From: a bacterium 1xD8-48
GTDB taxonomy: Bacteria; Bacillota; Clostridia; Lachnospirales; Lachnospiraceae
Length of the DNA stretch: 64,000 nt
Direction of reading: 5' to 3'
Assembly (NCBI GenBank): GCA_009917455.1
Contig: QZDS01000003.1
Span: forward strand, 225,112-289,111
In this document: positions 9,169 to 18,100 of the stretch, in pieces
Layout: every line of letters begins with the position of its first letter
How positions within the stretch are numbered: the stretch's first letter is position 1
The notes under the pieces: generated by a model
What the model saw: only the letters and a program-made list of their open reading frames with translations
What the model was told of the DNA's origin: nothing
Database searches by the model: none
Program-made: the position numbers and the translations under genes

Positions 9169-9520
9169 TCTGCTCTGCCTCCTTATCAAAATCCGCCTGC
9201 CGCATAAGCGCGGCATAGCCATTGTCTGTACGGTAGGGCCTTGCCGGTGGCCGCATGAAAGAAACGCTGATAAAATTTTTCAGCACTTTTTCAAGCGGCT
9301 GCCCGTCCTTCTCATATATCCCAAATGCAAAAAAGGGAAGCATCAGGCCGATCATCAAAAGGGCGGCTGATTCATTCCCTATGCTGCCACGGGTAAAGAG
9401 ATATGTGGGGATTCCCACAAGGCCGCCCAGCCCGAAGGTGACAAGCTGCCGTTTTGTCAGGTTGAACGCCACCTTTGTCTTTACTTTTGTCAAATCCTTT
9501 GGCACAGGCACAAAAGGCAT
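9098..9520 (-). CDS. prgI: PrgI family conjugal transfer membrane protein
   Basis: A 140-residue protein with two hydrophobic segments (about residues 28-46 and 52-70), a basic N-terminus (FVPVPKDLTKVKTKVAFNLTKRQ) and a charged C-terminal tail rich in Lys. This matches the PrgI/TcpE-type inner membrane component encoded immediately before virB4 in Gram-positive conjugation modules. The start has a good ribosome binding site (GGGAGGTGAGGTAAG then ATG). The 3' end overlaps the virB4 start, which implies coupled translation. Confidence 0.9.
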   Translation of the reverse strand: MPFVPVPKDLTKVKTKVAFNLTKRQLVTFGLGGLVGIPTYLFTRGSIGNESAALLMIGLMLPFFAFGIYEKDGQPLEKVLKNFISVSFMRPPARPYRTDNGYAALMRQADFDKEAEQIENKETGKAGKKPAGRKKPVQKG

Positions 9521-9521
9521 C

Positions 9522-10025
9522 TTACCTCACCTCCCTGTCATTTGTTTTCGCAGCGGGCTTTCCGGCCGGGACAGACTGCATAGCAAGCTGCCCCCTGATC
9601 GACGGCTTTTCAGGCTGTGCCTTTACCGCCTCCCTCTCACGCCGCATCAGGCTGATAAACCCGTCCAGCACAGCCGGGTGGCTCCCCACCTTAAAATCCT
9701 GCCCAAAGTCATAGCCGTGCGGATTGATTCCCGGAATATCGAAACTGCCTGCCCACTCCTTGTTGCTATGGGAAAACCGCCCGTCATACTCCAGATGCCG
9801 GACAGTGTTTGCCAGCACCCAATCCATACGGTCAGGGCCGTATTCCTCCATGACTGTGTTCAGGCACTCTTTTTTCAGGTGCATCCCGTCAAAGTTCTCC
9901 CGGATTGCCGTCTCGATTGCCTTTTTACAGGCGATATTCAGCTTATGTGATTCCCTGAAAAGGGCTGTTTCCCCCACGGCCCTTGCTTCCTCCGGGGAGC
10001 GTTTATAAACCTGCGGATATTCCAC
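9522..10025 (-). CDS. DUF3849 domain protein
   Basis: A 167-residue hydrophilic protein (EYPQVYKRSPEEARAVGE at the N-terminus; RHLEYDGRFSHSNKEWAGSF in the middle) typical of the DUF3849 proteins found in Tn1549-like elements. It begins with GTG behind AAGGAGGG. The tail has the KPSIRGQL motif that also ends the SpoVG-like neighbour (KPSLRGAL) and PcfB (KPSLKKQL), a shared C-terminal peptide among proteins of this element. No enzymatic motif is visible and its role in transfer is not known. Confidence 0.75.
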   Translation of the reverse strand: MEYPQVYKRSPEEARAVGETALFRESHKLNIACKKAIETAIRENFDGMHLKKECLNTVMEEYGPDRMDWVLANTVRHLEYDGRFSHSNKEWAGSFDIPGINPHGYDFGQDFKVGSHPAVLDGFISLMRREREAVKAQPEKPSIRGQLAMQSVPAGKPAAKTNDREVR

Positions 10026-10078
10026 TTTCTTTCCCTCCTTCCGTTTTTATTTCCCATACAGGCATAAAAGCCGGCGCA

Positions 10079-10699
10079 TCAGCGCGCCCCCTTATCTGCC
10101 GTCCTCTGTCCTTCCGGTGCCGGGCGCGCCGCTGCCTCCTTTGCGGCACTCTGCAACGCCCCGCGCAGGGACGGCTTTTCTACCGCTTTCTCATATTCCC
10201 CTTTGACAGCCGCATCCAGCGCTTTCCGCATCTCCGCCGTTGTGGGGCAGCAAATGTCATGGTACTTCCCATCGCCTCCCTTGCTGCTGGGCATGGCAAC
10301 GAATTTTCCCTTTTCACTGTTCATGACACGGATTCCATTGACAGCAAAACAGCCGCCGATCGTTGCACTTGCAAAAGCAAGCAGGTTCCCCGATTCTTTC
10401 TGCACAGGATAGACTTTTACGCTGATCTCCATTGTGTTATTCTGTTGTTCCATTTTGGCCTCCTTTTGATGTTCCATTTCTAAGGGCATAAGCGCCCCGT
10501 TTTCGTAACTGTAGCCTGCTTTCCTGACCGCATCCAGCGTGTCAGCCGATACGCGCCCATTTAGCGTAAGGTCGGTATCTATTGCAAACAGAAGCATATC
10601 TTTCTCGTTAAATTCCTCCGGCAGCTTACCGTTCCATGTGCGGCGCATCTGCCCGGTTTCATCCATCCGGTATCTGGCAGGCATCCTTTTTTCTTCCAT
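10079..10699 (-). CDS. SpoVG-like/DUF4316-type element protein
   Basis: A 206-residue protein. Its N-terminal part (to about residue 85) covers an element-specific region, and residues 90-170 resemble the SpoVG fold: EISVKVYPVQKESGNLLAFASATIGGCFAVNGIRV, with GKFVAMPS downstream. SpoVG proteins bind nucleic acid and act as regulators in Firmicutes. The C-terminus carries KPSLRGAL, shared with neighbouring element proteins. Translation starts at ATG after AGGGGGAC. It lies between the VirB6-like gene and the DUF3849 gene in the transfer operon. A nucleic-acid-binding regulatory role is an inference from the family only. Confidence 0.72.
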   Translation of the reverse strand: MEEKRMPARYRMDETGQMRRTWNGKLPEEFNEKDMLLFAIDTDLTLNGRVSADTLDAVRKAGYSYENGALMPLEMEHQKEAKMEQQNNTMEISVKVYPVQKESGNLLAFASATIGGCFAVNGIRVMNSEKGKFVAMPSSKGGDGKYHDICCPTTAEMRKALDAAVKGEYEKAVEKPSLRGALQSAAKEAAARPAPEGQRTADKGAR

Positions 10700-10710
10700 A
10701 TCCGTCCCCC

Positions 10711-11580
10711 TTAATGTGCATTAAAGATTGAGCGCGAGATTGAACTTGTCTTAAAAAGTGAGAAACATAAGAGCAGCGTATACCCGGCACAGCTCCAGAT
10801 AGCCCCGTGGATGTTCGCCGCATTTCCGATATTTGACACAAGGACGGAATAGACTGCTATGCACACCATGATGAAAAAGCCCTGCAATCCAAGCGCCACA
10901 AGCCCGCGCAGGTAGTTGTTCCCCATCTGTCCCCATTCCCTATTGGTCATGGTGGCAAAAGGGATTGCACCCACAGAACAGTAAATATAGATTTCCACCA
11001 TGCGTCCCACCAGTACCAGCATGACGCAGACAGACAATATCGGGGTGGTAATCCGTATCAGAACGGTTTCCACTAAAAGCCCGAACAGTTCCCCGTTTCC
11101 CATTGTCTCAAGCTGCGACGTCAGGCTCCCCATGACGGCATCAAACTGGATGTTCGTATTCCCGGTAATCACCCCGGCACTCTGGCGCACCACATTCTGC
11201 GACAGTTCAAAGATCGCCATTGTGATGTCAAAGGTGTGCGTGACAAGGTAGGTAGCAACAAATACCTTGAAAATCCATTTGAAAATATTGAAAGTGTCAA
11301 AATCGTGCATGTTGTTCTTCTCGGTAATCATACTGATTAGCTCATAGCACAGGACGAATGTTAAAATAATTCCGGCTATGGGGACGATCACGTTATCCGA
11401 CAGGGAGCGGATCATGGAAAACACCCCGGCATTCCAGTCCTGGGGTGTTTTTCCTACGTCCGCCGCCACGTCCCCGACCGCTTCGTTTACCTGGTCGAAC
11501 AGCCCGGAAAGGTTCCCTGTGATGCACTCAATCAGGAACTCTTTTATCCACTGCCCGATCTGGTCGAGGATATTCAGCAT
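10711..11580 (-). CDS. VirB6/TrbL-like polytopic conjugation membrane protein
   Basis: A 289-residue membrane protein with about five to six hydrophobic segments, including VIVPIAGIILTFVLCYELI, IFKVFVATYLVTHTF, ITTPILSVCVMLVLVGRMV and GLQGFFIMVCIAVYSVLV. The N-terminal ILDQIGQWIKEFLIECITGNL is typical of the CD1112/VirB6-like proteins of Tn1549-type elements, which form the membrane part of the DNA transfer channel. The ATG follows AGGTGAG. It lies just downstream of maff2 and upstream of the SpoVG-like gene, in the standard family order. Confidence 0.85.
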   Translation of the reverse strand: MLNILDQIGQWIKEFLIECITGNLSGLFDQVNEAVGDVAADVGKTPQDWNAGVFSMIRSLSDNVIVPIAGIILTFVLCYELISMITEKNNMHDFDTFNIFKWIFKVFVATYLVTHTFDITMAIFELSQNVVRQSAGVITGNTNIQFDAVMGSLTSQLETMGNGELFGLLVETVLIRITTPILSVCVMLVLVGRMVEIYIYCSVGAIPFATMTNREWGQMGNNYLRGLVALGLQGFFIMVCIAVYSVLVSNIGNAANIHGAIWSCAGYTLLLCFSLFKTSSISRSIFNAH

Positions 11581-11595
11581 AGGCTCTCACCTGCC

Positions 11596-11811
11596 TTAAC
11601 CAAACAGGTTCGCCAGCAGGGGGATAAGCTGCATACCGATCAGTGCAACGCCGCCGCCCGCCATGAGCTGCTTCATGCCCTGTGATTTTGCTCCGGGATT
11701 GTCATTGCCATATCCTTCAAGCAGGTTGATAACGCCCCATACGCCAAGACCTGCTCCAAGTGCGATCACAAGTACCTTCAAAGTGTCGATTGCCGCTGCA
11801 AAAAATTCCAT
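11596..11811 (-). CDS. Maff2 family small membrane protein
   Basis: A 71-residue protein, MEFFAAAIDTLKVLVIALG then GVWGVINLLEGYGNDNPGAK and a second hydrophobic helix ending LIPLLANLFG. It is a clear member of the small two-helix Maff2 family found before the VirB6-like protein in Tn1549-like elements, and probably a VirB2/VirB3-like channel component. No good ribosome binding site precedes the ATG at 11811; the start is overlapped by the small gene at 11778-12029, so translation may be coupled. Confidence 0.85.
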   Translation of the reverse strand: MEFFAAAIDTLKVLVIALGAGLGVWGVINLLEGYGNDNPGAKSQGMKQLMAGGGVALIGMQLIPLLANLFG

Positions 11812-12029
11812 AATAATTGTCGGGGCCAAATTTCAGGACACCGTTTTATAGCTGTTTTTGTTCTCCCGCAGTTCCCCAATAAAAAAACCGCTGCACCAGC
11901 AAAGGCCACAGCGGTAAAAACGGTTATGAAATTCAGCCCCTCTCCTTTCTTATTTTGGTTTTGGTTTATGGGATAGGGGTCTGCGGGAATCTTCTGTTGC
12001 ATGGTGGGCGCGCGTATCCTGCACCTCAT
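11778..12029 (-). CDS. Small putative membrane protein (83 aa), uncertain
   Basis: An ATG at 12029 preceded by AGGAAGTGAGG opens a frame of 83 codons that overlaps the start of maff2. The product has one plausible transmembrane helix (FITVFTAVAFAGAAVFLLG). I do not recognise a family. The stretch encoding the helix also contains an inverted repeat followed by seven T residues on the coding strand (11881-11915), so this may be either a real short gene or untranslated leader with a terminator. A CTG at the junction GLNFITV, preceded by GGAGAGG, is an alternative start. Confidence is modest. Confidence 0.4.
   Translation of the reverse strand: MRCRIRAPTMQQKIPADPYPINQNQNKKGEGLNFITVFTAVAFAGAAVFLLGNCGRTKTAIKRCPEIWPRQLLWNFLQRQSTL
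11881..11915 (-). terminator. Terminator-like hairpin upstream of maff2
   Basis: Minus-strand stem ACCGCTG/CAGCGGT followed by TTTTTTT. It falls within the 83-codon frame at 11778-12029, about 70 bases before the maff2 start. Either it attenuates maff2 transcription or it is a chance result of coding a hydrophobic helix. Confidence 0.45.
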
Positions 12030-12065
12030 TACTGCCTCACTTCCTTTCATTTTTCTTTCAGCCCA

Positions 12066-12099
12066 TATAAAAATGCCGCCGAAAAATGATTCAGGCGGC
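12066..12099 (-). terminator. Intrinsic terminator overlapping the virD4 stop
   Basis: Minus-strand stem GCCGCC/GGCGGC with loop TGAATCATTTTTC and tail ATTTTTATA. The TGA stop of virD4 is in the loop. Downstream genes of the transfer operon follow after only about 35 bases, too little for an obvious promoter, so read-through or antitermination would be needed. Confidence 0.7.
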
Positions 12100-13872
12100 A
12101 GGACTGCCAGGGTCAGCCGGTGCTTCCAGTTCACACACCTCAAATTTGTCCTCCGGCTTCACTTTCAGCCGGCGTTTTACGAATTTCGCCACATCAAATG
12201 TATTTTTCGGGTCGGCATCTGACAGGTACTTGTACTGCGGGTGCTTTGTGATGTCAAATTTATCCGAGAAAAACGGACGTACCCCCTGCACCTGCAAGAT
12301 ACATTTGCCGCCGTCCATAACGGCAAGTTCATCCGGCGTCATCAGTTCCTTTCCGAGTTTCTGGTAATTCAGCCCATAGCTGCGCTGGCTCCCCCGCGTA
12401 TCGGACGTGTTAAACGTGTCTATGGTCTCCTTTCCGAGCATGGCTGAAATCTCCTTTAACGTGCTTTGTTCTTTGCCGCCCAGAAAAAGGACACAGGAGC
12501 AGTTACCGATAATAGTCTCCGCATGGTCTTTATAGACTGCTTTTAACTGGCTCTGGGTCTGGACGATCACATGGGCAGATATTTCCCGGCTCCTGATCAC
12601 CGAAATCAGGTGTTCAAAGTTCGGGATTTTCTGGTTCGCAAATTCATCCAGCAGGCAGGTGACATGTGTTTTTAACGCACCGCCATTTTCCAGTGCCTTG
12701 TCACAGAGGGTATTGAACATCTGTGTATAGACCATAGATGCAATGAAATTGAATGTCGTATCCGTATCGGACACGATACAGAACAGGGCCGTCTTACGGT
12801 CTCCTAATTTATCCAGTTCCAGCTCATCGTCCATCATCATATCCCGGACTTCCTTAATGTCAAACGGTGCCATCCGTGCGCCACAGCTAATAAGTATGCT
12901 TTTCGCCGTCTTGCCCGCCGCCATTTTGTATTTTTTATACTGGCGGACAGCAAAATGCTCCGGGTCGCGCTGTTCCAGGCGGTCAAACATCATATCCACC
13001 GCATTTTTAAAGGTTTCATCCTCCTCCCGGACTTCGGAAGCGTTCAGCATCTCCAGCAGGGTGTTTATGTTTTTCTCATCCTCCGGGGCTTCGTACCAGA
13101 TATAGGCGATCAATGCCTGGTAATACAACGCTTCCGCTTTTGCCCAGAAATCTTCCCCGCCCTTGCTGTCCTCCCCTTTCGTATTTTCCATGATGCAGTT
13201 GACCAGCTTTAAAATGTCATTTTCAGACCGGATATAACGGAATGGATTGTATTTCATGGATTCCTTGAAGTTTATGGTATTGAGTATTTTTATCTCATAT
13301 CCGCCGCGCTGAAGCATCTTTCCACATTCCAAAACGACGGTGCCTTTCGGATCAGTGACAACATAGCTTGCGTTCATCTGCATCAGGTTCGGCTTCACAT
13401 GGAATCGGGTCTTGCCGGAGCCGGAACCGCCGATAATCAGTACGTTTTTATTGATGTTATATTTTGGTATCTTATTTCTCCCAAGCATGATCCGCTCCGT
13501 CTGCGTTAAGAGGATGTTGTCCGGGAATTTAGGGTCGATAAAAGGCTTTATGTCCTCCTGTGTCCCCCACCTTGCACTGCCATACTCTACGCCATGACGG
13601 TATTTCTTTGCGTTCTTCCCTTTAAAGTACACCACTGCACGGACTGCCGCCGCGCCTGCCACGCCGATCAACAGGTCGCGGGGATGGAAACCCGGCAATG
13701 GGTTTTCAGTGATCGTTGCCCCCAGGTCGGACACCGCCGCCATCATCTTTGTCACCGCATCCGCGCCTGCACTGAGCCGGTAGCCCTCCGCGATCTTAGA
13801 GAAAAACCAGAACATCATCACATAGGGGAGGTTTGGGACAACATATTTTTTTATATCAATACTGCCTTTCAA
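12091..13872 (-). CDS. virD4: VirD4/TraG-type coupling protein
   Basis: A 593-residue type IV coupling protein that links the relaxosome to the mating channel at the membrane. Two N-terminal hydrophobic segments are followed by the Walker A motif GGSGSGKTRF (about residue 150) and Walker B LLDEFANQKIPNF (about residue 410), plus VIVQTQSQLKAVY typical of the TraG/TraD family. The start is a TTG whose A overlaps the pcfB stop (TTGA), behind AAGGAGGGATTGAGCA. The stop lies within a terminator hairpin. It sits between pcfB and maff2, the standard order in Tn1549-like modules. Confidence 0.95.
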   Translation of the reverse strand: MKGSIDIKKYVVPNLPYVMMFWFFSKIAEGYRLSAGADAVTKMMAAVSDLGATITENPLPGFHPRDLLIGVAGAAAVRAVVYFKGKNAKKYRHGVEYGSARWGTQEDIKPFIDPKFPDNILLTQTERIMLGRNKIPKYNINKNVLIIGGSGSGKTRFHVKPNLMQMNASYVVTDPKGTVVLECGKMLQRGGYEIKILNTINFKESMKYNPFRYIRSENDILKLVNCIMENTKGEDSKGGEDFWAKAEALYYQALIAYIWYEAPEDEKNINTLLEMLNASEVREEDETFKNAVDMMFDRLEQRDPEHFAVRQYKKYKMAAGKTAKSILISCGARMAPFDIKEVRDMMMDDELELDKLGDRKTALFCIVSDTDTTFNFIASMVYTQMFNTLCDKALENGGALKTHVTCLLDEFANQKIPNFEHLISVIRSREISAHVIVQTQSQLKAVYKDHAETIIGNCSCVLFLGGKEQSTLKEISAMLGKETIDTFNTSDTRGSQRSYGLNYQKLGKELMTPDELAVMDGGKCILQVQGVRPFFSDKFDITKHPQYKYLSDADPKNTFDVAKFVKRRLKVKPEDKFEVCELEAPADPGSPAA

Positions 13873-14339
13873 TGCTCAATCCCTCCTTTCCCGCGGTGTT
13901 TCTCTCTGTCTGCGGACTGCCTGCTGACAAGTTCCTTAAAGTGGGAAAGCTGCTTCTTCAGCGAAGGCTTCCCCCTCTGCCGGTTTAATGTTTTTGCAGT
14001 ATATTCCGCAAACGCGGCATTTAAGGCGTCCGCATCACGGGCCTTGAAAAACACAAGGTATTTTCCCTGTGACGGGTCTTTTTTCAGCGCAAAGTCCACG
14101 CCGTACTTTCTTGCGACACGCTCAAAAGATTTGATATTCTTATCTGTGATCTCAATGTTCTGTACGCCGCCGCCCTGCTCCACAAGGCTTTTTACGCTCT
14201 GTTTCCCGTGCTGCGGCTCATTTGCCTGCCTCTGGTACTGGCGTATTGCCCATCTCAAAAGGTCTGCCGTCAGCTTCCCGCCGTTTTTTCCCACCCGTAT
14301 CACAAGCGCGACGGATTTATCCCTGACTTCATCCTGCAT
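13869..14339 (-). CDS. pcfB: PcfB family conjugation protein
   Basis: A 156-residue protein of the PcfB/DUF3801 family, which in the pCF10 system is a relaxosome accessory that works with the coupling protein PcfC. Recognisable are GGKLTADLLRWAIRQY and VQNIEITDKNIKSFERVARKYGVDFAL. The basic tail has KPSLKKQLSHFKELV, similar to the tails of other proteins of this element. Its stop overlaps the virD4 start, so the two are translationally coupled, consistent with a joint role in DNA processing and delivery. Confidence 0.9.
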   Translation of the reverse strand: MQDEVRDKSVALVIRVGKNGGKLTADLLRWAIRQYQRQANEPQHGKQSVKSLVEQGGGVQNIEITDKNIKSFERVARKYGVDFALKKDPSQGKYLVFFKARDADALNAAFAEYTAKTLNRQRGKPSLKKQLSHFKELVSRQSADREKHRGKGGIEH

Positions 14340-14357
14340 CCGATAACCTCCCTTCTT

Positions 14358-15146
14358 CTAATTTTCCGTCAGCTTCCCATGCACCACATAGCGGGCATTT
14401 TCAAAGGAATAGGCACAGGTGGAGAGCGTCACGATATGGTCGTCCCCGTTCACCCTGACCTCCGAAGAAAAATCCGATCTTTCTTTTATGCGCACAAGCC
14501 ATGCGGCAAAATCCTCACCGGAAGCAAAACGCAGGGTATAAGCGTCTGAATCCACCGCCGCCGTATACCCCGCAAACAGTTCCAGCCGGTAGTCCTTTTC
14601 CTCCGTAACCAGATACATCACCGGATGGGCCTCATAATATTCCTGCTCTGCATAGGAAACCAGACAGGCAAACATTTTCCCGCTCGCCATGTGGTGCCCG
14701 TAGATCAGTGTATTTTCGTCAGACAGGCCGCTCCGGTTCCCACAGTCCATGAACAGACAGCCGTTCCGGTTCTCGCTCCCGTCCGCCAGATGGGACAGGT
14801 AATAGGAATTGTCCTGTCCCTGCACCACCGGATAGCTTACCACTGTATCCGGGCAGTAAAGCCAGCCCACAAGATCAGGGCTGGCTTCCTTCAAAGCAGC
14901 AAAATCAATATCCAGGATACGCGGCGCATCCTCCGGCATATCCCCGTCCGGTGCAGGTGTTCCCGGCATGGCAGGCTCCCCCGTTTCTTCACAGGGCATC
15001 ACATACTGCGCCATCTTCCCGTATGCCCTCTCACTGTCCGCATCCTGCCTCCATGTGTCATAAATACGTAGGCTAAACAAAGCGGCCACACCCATGCACA
15101 CCACCGCCAATAATGCCGGAAAACAGACCGAAAATGCCTTATTCAT
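14358..15146 (-). CDS. srtB: Class B sortase
   Basis: A 262-residue sortase with an N-terminal membrane anchor (FSVCFPALLAVVCMGVAALF), then the sortase fold with VVSYPVVQGQDNSYYLSHLADGS, the catalytic His in LIYGHHMAS, the catalytic Cys in VTLSTCAYSF and the nearby Arg in ENARYVVHG. It joins surface proteins to the peptidoglycan by transpeptidation. The ATG at 15146 overlaps the stop of the large surface protein gene (ATGAATAA), so enzyme and substrate are coupled. Class B enzymes usually take NPxTN-like signals, whereas the adjacent substrate ends VPKTG, a mismatch with the usual class preference. Confidence 0.92.
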   Translation of the reverse strand: MNKAFSVCFPALLAVVCMGVAALFSLRIYDTWRQDADSERAYGKMAQYVMPCEETGEPAMPGTPAPDGDMPEDAPRILDIDFAALKEASPDLVGWLYCPDTVVSYPVVQGQDNSYYLSHLADGSENRNGCLFMDCGNRSGLSDENTLIYGHHMASGKMFACLVSYAEQEYYEAHPVMYLVTEEKDYRLELFAGYTAAVDSDAYTLRFASGEDFAAWLVRIKERSDFSSEVRVNGDDHIVTLSTCAYSFENARYVVHGKLTEN

Positions 15147-18100
15147 CTCTGCTGTCTTTCTTCCGCACTTTATAAACTGCATACCCGGCAGATACGCCCC
15201 CTGCAATCAGCGCAAGGACAGCGATCACCGCCCACAGTCCAATGTTGGAATCGTCGCCGGTCTTTGGTACATTCGCAGACATAGATGCCTGCCCTGATTT
15301 TGAAGATGTCTTCCCGGCAGTGCCCGATTTTCCCGAAGCGTCGGATATCCCTGTCTTTTCCGCGCTGCTCCCGGTGGAATCTTTCTTTGAAGAAACCTCC
15401 TCGTCCGAATTTCCTCCTGCCGCCTCGTTTTTGTTGGAGTTATCCACGTTTACTACCACGCTGCTTTTATTTTCCGGCAGGCTGTCGATCAGCCCCTTTA
15501 TATCGTCCAGAAGGGTGTCCGGCTTTTCCACATAAGTCCTCACACGGTTGCTTGTGAGCGTCACATCATTTCCTGAAACGCTGGCTACATTCTGGATGCA
15601 GTCCCCTTCCGCTTCTTTCAGTGCCTGCGCCAGAAAAGTTACAGTCTGGGATTCCCCGCCTGCAAGTGTGACCGTCCATGTGACAGTCCCATTCTCACAG
15701 GAGCCGCCGTTTCCCGCAGACACAAAGCTGCATCCTTCCGGCACTTCATCCGTGATAAGGAAAGTCCGTTCCTCCACTGCCGTATTTTTCACAGTGATCT
15801 GGTATTGCAGGTTAGTTCCGCTCTTTACCGTCTCCCCGTTCAAATCCTTTTTCCCGTTCTCACTCTTTACAGCCTTTACCAATTCCTCCAGTACATAATT
15901 GATGACCTGGTTGGTTGTGGCTGTTTTGGACTGTCCTGTTTCCCTGTCGCTGACCGTAACCGCGGCATTGTTCGCAAAGGCTTCACCAGACAGCTCTGTG
16001 CCGGCTTTTACACGGACGGTGACAAACCCTTCCGTATCCGGCTCCACGTCAAAGCACCAGCGCACGTTATCGCCTTTCACAATGCTGTATACCCTGCCGT
16101 CGTCAGAAGCGTCCACAAAGGACACACCAGCGGGAAGAATATCATTGATCTCTATGCTGCGGACTGTATAGCTGTCATTTTTATAGGTGATCTTGTAGGC
16201 CACAATATCCCCCACAGCCACGTTCTCACCGTTTATATCCCTGCCATCCGCATCCAGTACATATTTTGCAGGCACATAATTTCTGGTATGTTCGTCCTTT
16301 TTATCACCGTTCTCCGCTTCCGTGCCGATGTGGGCCTCATCCATATCCACATAAGCCTGATTTTCAACCGTCTTTCCGGTTGCGGAATCCAGGACTTTCA
16401 CCTCCACTGATACCGTCCCTTCCTCATGCGCCCCGGTCTCCATTGACCACCTGACCGTATGGGTGTCTTTATCATACACGCCGCCGTCACTTGCAGTGAC
16501 AAAACCCACATCTTCGGGCAGCGCATCCGTAATCACCGCTGTCTTTCCATAATCTGAGGGATTCTTATAGGAAACAGTATATATGATGTTCTCCCCGATC
16601 TGCACCGGGTAGGTGTTGATGGACGGCTCCCCAAGTTTGGAAAATACGTCTTTTTCAGGGGTCGGGATAACCGGCGTCTCCACCTCGTTTGTCTCTTTCC
16701 GGGCAAAATCCACCGATACCACGGCACGGTTTTTCAGAATGGTGTCCTCCGCCTCTTTCAATATCTTTACCTTTACCGATACGGTTTCCTGCGTATTCTC
16801 TTTCACATCCACTTTCCATGTAACCGTATGGGTGCCTGTCTCATAGCTGCCCTCATGGTCTGCCGAGACAAATTCCACATTTTCCGGAAGCGCATCTGTA
16901 ACGGTAAATTCACGCCCGTCATCAGCGGGATTCTGGAACGTGATCCGGTATTCCAGAATGTCCCCGGCCTGTTTTACAGTCTGTATGCTGTTCCCTTCTC
17001 CATCTGCCCCTATATCGTGGCCATCTACGCACAAGACCGCCTTGAAAGGCTTATCCAGCACATAGACCGGCGTTTTTTCATCCAGCACGGAATCAGAGGA
17101 AATGGAAACCTTCTGCGTCCAGTCAACAAAGACCTCCGCCTGGTTATATATTTTCGTATATTCCGTATCAAAGGACGGCACAAAAGCATCAAAGGAGACT
17201 GTCTTTTCCTCCCCTGCCGCCAGTGTCATCTTCCATGTGATCGTCCTGCCGTCCACTGTGCCGCCGTCTGAAACTGTCCCCTCTGCCACGGAAACCTCCG
17301 CAGGGATTTCATCTGTTACGGTAAATACTTTTTCTTCCTCTGCCGGGTTTCGGAAAGTTATGGTATATGTGACTGTTTCCTCCCCGTTTATCACTTTGTT
17401 GGTAACATCCTCCCCTTCCGTATTCCAAACGGATTTTACCGGGTCTTCCAGAACAGGGGAGTTTGTCACGTCAGACAGGGGCACATCCTTTTCCGAACTG
17501 TCCGGGATCGCCTTAAAACATACGGTTCCCGTATTTTTCAGGACTTCCCCCTGGGCCGCGGCTTCCACCTTGCAGTCAAAGGACACTGCACCTCTGCCAT
17601 AGGCAACCACTGTTCCCTTCCATGACACGGTATGGGCTTCGGCATCATATACACCGCCGTTTCCGATGGAATCTGCTATCACTTCCATCCCCACAGGCAC
17701 CCTGTCCGTAATCTCTACGGTCCGCGCTGCCCCGGTAGGGTTCTCAAAGCTGATGGTGTATGTCACTGTATCGCCGTCCCTGATAACTGCCCTGTCTATC
17801 ACCTGCCCGTCACTGTAATTATCCAGACAGCCGCTGTCTTTTATCGTTACTTCCTTATCCATAGAGGGCTTCACATAGGACACGACGATCTTATGGTTCT
17901 GCGTCACATCGCTGAACGTATAGAAGGAGGGGTATTCTGTAATATCCACTTTCTTCCCGTCCACCGTAACGGTATCAAGCAGATACCCCTCATCCGGCTC
18001 ATAACGGACAATGCGGTCATGGTGGAATTTCACGCGGTCATCCACCTTGATATCCTCCTCACCCTTTACCGTTTCATTCCCGTCCGCGTCATAAATACCG

